Assembly (NCBI GenBank): GCA_020638095.1
Contig: JACKJF010000003.1
Coordinates: forward strand, 1,054,001-1,118,000
Source of the DNA: Hyphomicrobiaceae bacterium
GTDB lineage: Bacteria; Pseudomonadota; Alphaproteobacteria; Rhizobiales; Devosiaceae
Reading direction: 5' to 3'
Length of the DNA stretch: 64,000 nucleotides
Shown here: positions 57,395 through 64,000 of the stretch, piece after piece
How positions within the stretch are numbered: the stretch's first letter is position 1
Layout: each line of letters starts with the position of its first letter
Program-made: the position numbers and the translations under genes
The notes under the pieces: model-generated
Database searches by the model: none
Seen by the model: only the letters and a program-made list of their open reading frames with translations
What the model was told of the DNA's origin: nothing

Positions 57395-59370
57395 GCCCTG
57401 AACTAGCGCTACGCATCACCGCCAAGAACGAGGCCAGCCGTGCCCTGACTGAGGTCAGGCGCGACATGCTCGCGGTCGGACAGAGCAGCGAGGTGGCCGG
57501 TGCCAAGGCGTTGGTCGCCGGCGAAGAAATGGCGCGGGCAAACCGCATGGCCGCGCGACAAACGCAGATGCTGTCGTACCAAATCAACGATATTGCCGTG
57601 TCGCTTGCAGGCGGCCAGAACCCGCTTCTGGTCATGGCTCAACAAGGTTCGCAGATCACCCAGGTCTTCGGACCGAAGACTGGCGTGCTGGCGGCGATGA
57701 AAGCGATCGGTGCGGGGTTTGTTTCCTATTTCACCAATCCCATCAGTCTCGCACTCCTCGGGTTTGGTGCCCTCGCTACCGTCGCCCAGCAAGTGTTCGG
57801 CAGCATGCAGCAGGACGCCAAGGGCGTTGCCGACCGGCTAAAGGACCAGCAGGAGGCGATCGACAAGATCGTCAAGGGTTATGACCGCGCCTCGGACGCG
57901 GTCGATGCCTATCGCGCGGCGGCTGAGCGACTACCTGAAGCCGAAGCTCTACTGTTGCTGCAGCAGAAGCAGACTGAAGCCGCGAGGGACTTCGAGGCCG
58001 CCGTCAAACAGATCGGCGATGCCTTTGTCGAGCTTGGTAGCCGCCACTCGCTGGCGATTATCGGCGAGGATCAATACACCGCCCTGATGCAGATCCGCGA
58101 TGCCGCGCGCGAGGCCAAGCCGGATATCGACGCGATTATCCAGTCACTCCTGCGCTTCATCAGCGAACAGCCGGACGGTATGCTGAAGCGCACGGCCCAG
58201 GCCATGCTGGACAATGCCGAGAATGCGCGGCAGTTCAAGGCCCAGCTTCGGGAAGTCGGGGTGGCAATCGCGAATATCCCGCAGGACGTGTCGGTCAGCT
58301 TCCGCATGTCGAGCGAGTTCAGCCAGGCCTACGGCGAAATGCAGAACCTCTTTGTCGACGACCGCTCGCGGTTCGAGGTCGCTCGAGAGGAACTGAAGGC
58401 CTGGAGGGATGCCGCTTACGCCACGGCCGAAACCTATTCGCAGGCCGTCGGTGTCGGAACCGAGTATGCGCGGGTGCTCGAAAGCATCAACAAAGCGGAA
58501 GCCGCAGCGGCGGCCAAGGCGAACCTGCCCGCAGTGCGCGCAGAACAACGGTTGGGCGAAGCCTATGACCGGATCGTTCTGTCGGCCAACCAGCGCATCG
58601 ACGGGCTGCGCATGGAGCAGCAAACGCTGACGATGACGGCCGGTGAAGCCGCGCGGCTGACGGAGGAACAGAACCTTCTCAACCAGGCGGTGCAAGCGGG
58701 CATCACCCTGACGCCGCAGCAGACTGAAGAGCTGAAGGCGCTTGCGGATCAAGAGGCAGCCCTTCAGACGCAGACGGAACAACTGCAACAGTCCTACGAG
58801 TTCGCAAAGTCGACGTTCGTCGGGTTCTTCACCTCGATCGGCCAGGGCGTCCGCCAGGGCAAGGATGCCTTTTCGGCACTGCAGGACGCGGCGCTCAATG
58901 CGCTCGGCAACATTGCCGACCAGATGATGCAGATGGCCGCGAGCCAGGCTTTCAACATGATCTTCGGCAGCTTTTTCGGTGCGCCGATGGGCCTGGGGTT
59001 CGGGCTTGGCGGCGGCGGCATGGCCGCGCTCGGCTCCGGCATCGGGTTCGGGTCTTATGGGTTCGCGTCGGGCGGCTACACCGGCAACCTGCCGTCGAAC
59101 CGGGTGGCGGGGATCGTTCATGGCGGCGAGTATGTGCTCAATGCCGCGGCGACCCGCCGGATCGGGGTCGGCAACCTCAATGCGATGAATGCGGGCGCCT
59201 CCGCGGGCACGAGCCGGGTGGTGATCGAACTCGGGCCGGATGTCAGGGCGACGATGGCCGAGATCGGCCGGGGCGCGGCGATCGAGGTGGTGCAGTCCTA
59301 CCGCCGGGGCGGCGTGCAGGCCGATGCGAACGACAACCGGCGGCGGCCGCATGTGAGGCGCATGGGATAG
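57391..59370 (+). CDS. Tail tape measure protein
   Basis: 659 residues, GTG start. The N-terminal helices (ASRALTEVRRDMLAVGQ) lead to QMLSYQINDIAVSLAGGQNPLLVMAQQGSQITQVFGPKTG, a tape measure hallmark, and a hydrophobic pair (GFVSYFTNPISLALLGFGALATVAQQVFG). Long coiled coil follows and the end is NRVAGIVHGGEYVLNAAATRRIGVGNLNAMN. Length sets the tail length; 659 residues suggests about 100 nm. Confidence 0.9.
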   Translation: MSPELALRITAKNEASRALTEVRRDMLAVGQSSEVAGAKALVAGEEMARANRMAARQTQMLSYQINDIAVSLAGGQNPLLVMAQQGSQITQVFGPKTGVLAAMKAIGAGFVSYFTNPISLALLGFGALATVAQQVFGSMQQDAKGVADRLKDQQEAIDKIVKGYDRASDAVDAYRAAAERLPEAEALLLLQQKQTEAARDFEAAVKQIGDAFVELGSRHSLAIIGEDQYTALMQIRDAAREAKPDIDAIIQSLLRFISEQPDGMLKRTAQAMLDNAENARQFKAQLREVGVAIANIPQDVSVSFRMSSEFSQAYGEMQNLFVDDRSRFEVAREELKAWRDAAYATAETYSQAVGVGTEYARVLESINKAEAAAAAKANLPAVRAEQRLGEAYDRIVLSANQRIDGLRMEQQTLTMTAGEAARLTEEQNLLNQAVQAGITLTPQQTEELKALADQEAALQTQTEQLQQSYEFAKSTFVGFFTSIGQGVRQGKDAFSALQDAALNALGNIADQMMQMAASQAFNMIFGSFFGAPMGLGFGLGGGGMAALGSGIGFGSYGFASGGYTGNLPSNRVAGIVHGGEYVLNAAATRRIGVGNLNAMNAGASAGTSRVVIELGPDVRATMAEIGRGAAIEVVQSYRRGGVQADANDNRRRPHVRRMG

Positions 59371-59373
59371 ACC

Positions 59374-60027
59374 ATGACCCTCACGTTTCCGCTGGCGGCC
59401 GACGATTTCTTCGATCTCGTCGGGGTGAAAGCCATTGCCTTCAACCTTAGCGAGAACCAGGCCCTTTCGGGTCTTGGCGGCGGCGAGTTGCGCGCGACGC
59501 AGCTGGCGCCCGCCCGCTGGCTGGCCGAGATCGAATGCGCGCTGATGACGAGCGCCGACATGAGCGCGCGGCAGGCGCTCTTCAGCCGGCTGCAGGGGGC
59601 GGTCAATGCGTTCTGCCTCTACCCGCCGCACCGGGCCTATCCGGTCGCGGATCCGGACGGTTCGACCTATGGCAGCGCGACGCCGACGGTCAGCGCCCGG
59701 ACATCGGACTTCGTCCTGGCTATTGCAGGCCTGCCCGCCGGCTATGTGCTGACGGCGGGCGACTTCATTCAGATCACCTATGACACGAGCCGCGAATATC
59801 TCGGCCAGTTCGTTGCCGGCGCAACGGCGGACGGCGCGGGCGACGTAGCGGCGATCGAGGTATCAGTGCCGCTGCCGGCGGCGGTCGCAGCTGACGATGC
59901 GGTGAATCTCATCAAGCCGTCTGGCCTCTTCCGCCTGGTGCCGGACAGTGTCCATTTTGCGAGCGCCGACAGCCTCAACCAGACGCTTTCCTTCTCGGCC
60001 CGGCAGACCCACGAGGCGGCATCGTGA
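59374..60027 (+). CDS. Phage distal tail protein, first of the tip cluster
   Basis: 217 residues, mostly beta: FPLAADDFFDLVGVKAIAFNLSENQALSGLGGGELRATQLAPARWLAEIECALM, FSRLQGAVNAFCLYPPHRAYPVADPDG, with a C-terminal FSARQTHEAA. Its place directly after the tape measure and its folding pattern suggest the distal tail (Dit-like) hub. The family is not named with certainty. Overlaps the next gene by 4 bp. Confidence 0.65.
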   Translation: MTLTFPLAADDFFDLVGVKAIAFNLSENQALSGLGGGELRATQLAPARWLAEIECALMTSADMSARQALFSRLQGAVNAFCLYPPHRAYPVADPDGSTYGSATPTVSARTSDFVLAIAGLPAGYVLTAGDFIQITYDTSREYLGQFVAGATADGAGDVAAIEVSVPLPAAVAADDAVNLIKPSGLFRLVPDSVHFASADSLNQTLSFSARQTHEAAS

Positions 60028-60611
60028 CAGTCGCGCGCATCCGGCGGGTGCTGGTCTGGCTCAACATTTTCGACGGGGCTGGCGACCCGGCGACCTTTGG
60101 CTTCTGGAACGGGGATGGGCCGGTCACGGTCACCGTGCCGGCGGCGGTTTCGGGGTCATCGGTCAGCCGTTCCTATGCCGGCGACCAGGGGCTTCTCGAG
60201 GTGCCCCGCTTCACCTATGCGGCCGGGCTCAACCAGGACAGTCATGACCTGAAACTCGACCTGACCCATTCGGCAATCGCGACGATTGCCGGCTCCTACC
60301 AGCTGCGGGGCGGGACGGTCGAAATTCACCGGGGCTGGCGCGAGGTTGATGGCAGCGGCTGGACGGCAACACCCGAACTCATGCTCTATGGCGTGATCGA
60401 CGAGGCCAAGCGCGACCTGGGCGCGGCGGGCAGCGAAGCGAGCTTCACGGTCACCTTTCTGACCAATCCGCACCTCGGCCATTCCCTGTCGGCGATGAAA
60501 AGCGACCAAACCCAGCGCCAGCGCAGCGGCGACCGTTTCCGCCGCTATTCGGCCCGGGCGATCGATATGCCGGTCAGCCTCGGACCTTTCGAGAAGAAGA
60601 AGCGGCGCTGA
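60024..60611 (+). CDS. Phage tail tip protein, second of the cluster
   Basis: 195 residues, beta-rich, with VLVWLNIFDGAGDPATFGFWNGDGPVTVTV and VEIHRGWREVDGSGWTATPELMLYGVIDEAKRDLG, then HSLSAMKSDQTQRQRSGDRFRRYSARAID at the end. It resembles DUF2163-type baseplate proteins but is not firmly placed. 1-bp overlap with the tip gene. Confidence 0.6.
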   Translation: MTVARIRRVLVWLNIFDGAGDPATFGFWNGDGPVTVTVPAAVSGSSVSRSYAGDQGLLEVPRFTYAAGLNQDSHDLKLDLTHSAIATIAGSYQLRGGTVEIHRGWREVDGSGWTATPELMLYGVIDEAKRDLGAAGSEASFTVTFLTNPHLGHSLSAMKSDQTQRQRSGDRFRRYSARAIDMPVSLGPFEKKKRR

Positions 60612-63037
60612 TGGACCCGATTACCATTCTCCTCTTCGGCCTCGTCAGCCTCGCGATCAATGTCGGGATCGGCCTGATCAACCAGCAGCGCGAGAACGAC
60701 CGGCTGCAGGCGGCCCAGCCGGCAAAGCCGCGTCCGCACGGCTTCGACGGTACGGCAAGACTTGGCGGCGAGGAGGCGATCTCGTTTCCGGTGGGGCGCT
60801 GCGCCCCACGGCCCTATCTCGAATATGCGCGTTCCTGGGGGCAGAGCCCGCGTTCCGTACACGTCCTCAGCGTGTCCGATCTGCCCGGGGTGAGCCTGAG
60901 GAAGGTCTGGGGCGACGGGCGGCAGTCGAACTACAATTCCGGGGCAACGGCGGAGACCGAGGGCAAGCCCTTGCCGGCCTTCACCAAAAGCGGCAGCAAT
61001 TACGGCTGGGTGACCTGGCACGACGGCACCCAGACGAGCGCCGACAGCTATCTCAGCGCCAAGTTCGGCAGCCTTTCAAAGCAGCCCTGGCAGTCGGACA
61101 TGAAGGGGCGCGGCATTGCCTTTGGCATTTTCACTGCCCGCTTCCACAAGACGCTTTTCAAGCAGATCCCCGACTGGTCGGTCGAGGTCGACGGGATCCC
61201 GCTCTACGATCCGCGCCTCGACGGTTCGGAAGACGGGACCGGCACGCATCGCTGGGACGACCAGTCGACCTGGGAGACGTCCGACAATCCGGTTGTGATC
61301 CTCTACAACGTGCTGAGGGGCATCAAGTACGACGATGCGCGGGTCTGGGGCGGCACCGCGGCCTACGAGCAGCTGCCCTATGCCAGCTGGGCGGCAGCCA
61401 TGGATGCCTGCGACGCGAGCGTCAACAAGAATGGCGGGGGCAGCGAGAAGCGCTACCGGGCGGGCGGCGAGATCTATTTCAGCGAGGACCCGGCCGATGT
61501 GGTCAAACGCTTCGCACTCGCCTGCAATGCCCGCTTCGCCACCGTGGGCGACAAGACCTATATCCAGATCGGCATTCCTTCGAGCGACGCCGCGGCGATC
61601 ACCGACGACGATATCGTCATCAGCGAAGACCAGTCGGGAGTCCTCTTTCCGCCGGTCGAGGAGCGGATCAACACCGTCACGGCGCGCTTTTCGGATCCCG
61701 ATAGCGCCTGGGAGGTGATCGAGGCGCCGCGCCGGCAGAACGCGAACTACCTGGCCGAGGATGGCGGCATCGAAACCGAGGCCAGCCTCGACCTGTCGGT
61801 GGTCTTTTCGCAGACCCAGGCGCAGCGCCTGATGAAGGAGGCGCTCGAGGAGGGGCGGCGGTTCCGCCGCCATGTGATGGTGCTGCGGCCGGAATTTGCC
61901 GGCCTCCTGCCGGTCATCCACCGGGTCAGCTGGACCTCGGCGCGCCACGGCTATTCGTCCAAGAAGTTCGTGGTCACGGCCGCGGAGGAGATGGAGAGCG
62001 GCAATATTGCCGTGACCCTGCAGGAGGCCGACCCGAACGACTATGACTGGGACGAAACCACCGAGGAATCGAGTTTCGAAACAGTCGACCTAGACGTTGA
62101 GGAACCCGACGCTCAGGAAGTGACCGCGCCGGCAGCGACGGCTGCGACCGTGCTCGACAGCGCCAGCAATGCCTATGCGGCCGGAATCGCACTCGTGTGG
62201 GACACGGGGCTCGATGATGACGTAACCGGCGTCGAGGTCGAAGTCCGGAATTCGACGACGACGGAAACCATCTACCGCAACATCGTGCCGCCGGGCACGG
62301 CGGGCGGCACCACGCTCACGGGCGCCTGGGCCAAGGGCGGGGAGGATGTCGACGTCCGCTATCGCTATATTGTCCTCTCCGGCCGCGACACGACCTGGAC
62401 CAGCTGGATCACGGTCACGCTGCCGGTGGTGCCCTCAACCGCCGCGTTCGATCTCGAGACGAAAGAGGCGATCGGCGTCATAACCGGTGACAGTGCGCCC
62501 GATCTTCCGGCGATGCTCGACGATATCCGTGAGCGGCTGAACCTCGTCTCGCGTTCGATCATGTCGAACGGGCTTTATGCCTACAACGAGTCACAGGGGC
62601 TGCTGGCGGCCGTGGCACGGGTCGAACGGGCCGTTGCCGACGGCGACGGGGCGCTGGCGGAACTGGTCGACCAAGCCTTCGTCCGGGTCAACAACGTTTC
62701 GGCAGACGCCCTGATTTCGTTCACCGCAGTGGCGTCGGCTGACAAACCCGAAGATGCGGAAGTGCGGATCGCGCTGCAGGCGCGCAAATCCGTCGACGAT
62801 GACGAAAAGGTGGCCGGCATCTATGTCGACATTCTCCCCAATGGAGAGCGGCGTGTCGTCATTCTCGTCGATCAGTTCGCGGTGACCGACGGCACCACGA
62901 CGGCCGATGCTTTCACCTTTACCGGCGGGGTGCTCACGGTGAGGGAGGTGCTCTTCGAGAAGCTCACCTCGATCCCGGGCGGTATCGTGATCAACGGGCT
63001 TTCGGGTGAAGAACGGCTCCGGGTGAGGCTGACCTGA
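60611..63037 (+). CDS. Tail tip / host-specificity protein (gpJ-like)
   Basis: 808 residues. An N-terminal hydrophobic helix (ITILLFGLVSLAINVGIGLI) precedes the hub part (FPVGRCAPRPYLEYARSWG, GIAFGIFTARFHKTLFKQIPDWSVEVDGIPLYDPRLDGSEDGTGTHRWDDQSTWETSDNPVVILYNVLRG) of the gpJ group. A fibronectin-like region (ALVWDTGLDDDVTGVEVEVRNSTT), a helix and a DUF1983-like end follow. It contacts the host receptor and guides DNA release. Confidence 0.85.
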   Translation: MDPITILLFGLVSLAINVGIGLINQQRENDRLQAAQPAKPRPHGFDGTARLGGEEAISFPVGRCAPRPYLEYARSWGQSPRSVHVLSVSDLPGVSLRKVWGDGRQSNYNSGATAETEGKPLPAFTKSGSNYGWVTWHDGTQTSADSYLSAKFGSLSKQPWQSDMKGRGIAFGIFTARFHKTLFKQIPDWSVEVDGIPLYDPRLDGSEDGTGTHRWDDQSTWETSDNPVVILYNVLRGIKYDDARVWGGTAAYEQLPYASWAAAMDACDASVNKNGGGSEKRYRAGGEIYFSEDPADVVKRFALACNARFATVGDKTYIQIGIPSSDAAAITDDDIVISEDQSGVLFPPVEERINTVTARFSDPDSAWEVIEAPRRQNANYLAEDGGIETEASLDLSVVFSQTQAQRLMKEALEEGRRFRRHVMVLRPEFAGLLPVIHRVSWTSARHGYSSKKFVVTAAEEMESGNIAVTLQEADPNDYDWDETTEESSFETVDLDVEEPDAQEVTAPAATAATVLDSASNAYAAGIALVWDTGLDDDVTGVEVEVRNSTTTETIYRNIVPPGTAGGTTLTGAWAKGGEDVDVRYRYIVLSGRDTTWTSWITVTLPVVPSTAAFDLETKEAIGVITGDSAPDLPAMLDDIRERLNLVSRSIMSNGLYAYNESQGLLAAVARVERAVADGDGALAELVDQAFVRVNNVSADALISFTAVASADKPEDAEVRIALQARKSVDDDEKVAGIYVDILPNGERRVVILVDQFAVTDGTTTADAFTFTGGVLTVREVLFEKLTSIPGGIVINGLSGEERLRVRLT

Positions 63038-64000
63038 TGGCAAGTCTTTACTTCGACACGGACGGCACAGAGGCGGCGATCTGCGAGCGGCCGGCCAGCA
63101 ATCCGAACGGGCCGTTCAACAACCCGGTCGCCAACCTCGACAAGGTCCTATTCCACACCAAGCTCGACTATCTCGAGGTGGCGGCTACGGGCAACCGGAC
63201 GATCGCATTTCCGAAAGTTACCAAGGGGTCGGCCGACAGCATTGCCGAATATGGACCGGACCTCTCCTACGGCGTGCGCCAGCAGAACTGGACGCTGATC
63301 ACCCACAATCTTGGCTACCTGCCGTTCGTTATCGTCGTCGTCAACGGAGAGGTCATTCCCGCCGGGTTCCCGGTTCAGAGCCGGCCGTCGGACGGATCGC
63401 AGCGCATCGTCACACCCTATGTCACGACCAGCCAGGTCAAGCTTCGGGAGGTGGCCAACGTTTCGAGCAAGGGTCTCGATGCCCAGAGCGTCAGCTTCGA
63501 AATTCTCGTGTTCAAGGTGCCGTCAGGCAAGTCCGATTTCATCCTCGAGCCGGGGCGCATGCGCGTCGGGACGTTCGACAGCCGGAAGCGCTATGTCCGC
63601 GTTGCCAAGGCCAGCGAGACCAACTTCCTTATCGCCAAGGGCCGGACGATCGATCTCGATCACGGCGCGGCGCGCACGGTCACCCCCAAGGGCAAGAAGC
63701 TCGAGGACCGCCCGCCCAAAACCTACCGGGGATCTTTCACCGGCACGGGTTCGGTGGCCATCGCGGTTGGCACCGACAGGGAAAACGACCGGACGGAAGT
63801 CGACATGCGGACCGGCGCCGGCATTGAGGTCTGGGATGACGGGCATCTGGTCTTTTCCACCGAACGGAAGCTGATTTCCGTCTTTCAGACGCTCAGCCTG
63901 TCGGGCCGCACGATCGAATTCGCCGAGCCCGGGCACGACTACATCTATTTCGAGCGGGCCGCGAGCATCCTCGGCGGCTATCAGGTGCAGGCGGACAGCT
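63037..64000 (+). CDS. Tail-associated protein (3' end outside window)
   Basis: 321 codons visible from the ATG at 63037, which shares one base with the previous stop. It starts ASLYFDTDGTEAAICERPASNPNGPFNNPVANLDKVLFHTKLDYLEV and contains GVRQQNWTLITHNLGYLPFVIVVVNGEVIPAGFPVQ, a segment seen in tail fibre or needle proteins. Beta-rich throughout; likely fibre or appendage. Its end is not in the window. Confidence 0.65.
   Translation, partial: MASLYFDTDGTEAAICERPASNPNGPFNNPVANLDKVLFHTKLDYLEVAATGNRTIAFPKVTKGSADSIAEYGPDLSYGVRQQNWTLITHNLGYLPFVIVVVNGEVIPAGFPVQSRPSDGSQRIVTPYVTTSQVKLREVANVSSKGLDAQSVSFEILVFKVPSGKSDFILEPGRMRVGTFDSRKRYVRVAKASETNFLIAKGRTIDLDHGAARTVTPKGKKLEDRPPKTYRGSFTGTGSVAIAVGTDRENDRTEVDMRTGAGIEVWDDGHLVFSTERKLISVFQTLSLSGRTIEFAEPGHDYIYFERAASILGGYQVQADS

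Larger units (their letters stand above)
29363..64000. mobile_element. Lambda-like siphovirus prophage (right end outside window)
   Basis: Starts at the tRNA-Thr half site and integrase. It continues through repressor/Cro control region, replication genes, C4-antirepressor cassette, terminase, portal, protease, capsid, tail tube, tape measure and tail tip to the window edge. Gene order and overlapping ATGA/GTGA junctions show an intact-looking phage. Lysis genes and attR are not in view. No gene is visibly broken apart from a possible frameshift near 39465. Confidence 0.95.

Noticed and set aside
58144..59631. Minus-strand 495-codon open frame opposite the tape measure gene
   Set aside because: Low-complexity Arg/His/Gly product without domain; the plus strand has clear tape measure motifs.

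Overview
The window is about 65% GC by eye and looks like a chromosome segment of an alphaproteobacterium of the Hyphomicrobiales, perhaps near the Devosiaceae. Signs for the order are a Shemin-type 5-aminolevulinate synthase, a class I lysyl-tRNA synthetase, a PodJ-like polar Sel1 protein, the ligase-associated helicase/PdeM pair and a TIGR02186/TauE pair. The genus is only a guess.

Bases 1-29362 are ordinary core chromosome. In order they hold a family 2 glycosyltransferase, an amino-acid-type periplasmic binding protein, a sterol-desaturase-family hydroxylase, a TerB-like protein, lysK coupled to a gamma-glutamyltransferase, a DUF2189 membrane protein, an S24/HTH regulator and a DUF952-pyrD pair. 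Then come a MATE exporter, an SDR, a nucleoside-kinase-like P-loop protein, and an operon of Lhr-like helicase, AAC(6')-like acetyltransferase and PdeM. These are followed by DUF3429, TIGR02186 and TauE membrane proteins, the PodJ-like protein, mscL, a FixJ-like regulator whose phospho-acceptor site is altered, an exported rhodanese, hemA, a WS/DGAT-like protein, an OmpA-family lipoprotein and a GT87-like protein.

From 29363 to the right edge (64000) lies one prophage, entered from its left end. Its left attachment site is the 3' half of a tRNA-Thr(GGT) gene beside a tyrosine integrase. The right end is outside the window and no lysis genes are seen. A leftward early/integration arm (29448-33566) and a rightward early arm (36109-43860) flank an S24 repressor, a porin-like gene and a membrane protein. 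Four copies of a 16-bp motif lie at the two early promoters, in a lambda-like OL/OR layout. The rightward arm carries a Cro-like gene, a CII-like regulator, and a coupled set made of a ParB/MT-A70 adenine methyltransferase, a GcrA-like protein and a lone CtrA-type DNA-binding domain. ParB-like, primase and D5 helicase genes follow.

At 44531-45765 is a P1 ImmI-like cassette: a promoter, a cloverleaf C4-type antisense RNA, a small acidic protein and an antirepressor. The ribosome-binding site of the small protein's gene is complementary to strands of the RNA. Then come a cluster of AACTGTCCCA repeats (possible origin), a gene in the position of an antiterminator, a promoter-leader-terminator unit, and the late genes. 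The late genes are lambda-type packaging, portal, protease with internal scaffold, Mu gpT-type major capsid, tail genes with a -1 slippery site, tape measure, tail tip, and a tail-associated gene cut off by the window edge.

The most unusual content is the coupled block 37326-39723, in which a phage seems to carry its own version of the host CcrM/GcrA/CtrA cell-cycle logic, followed by the C4-antirepressor switch.
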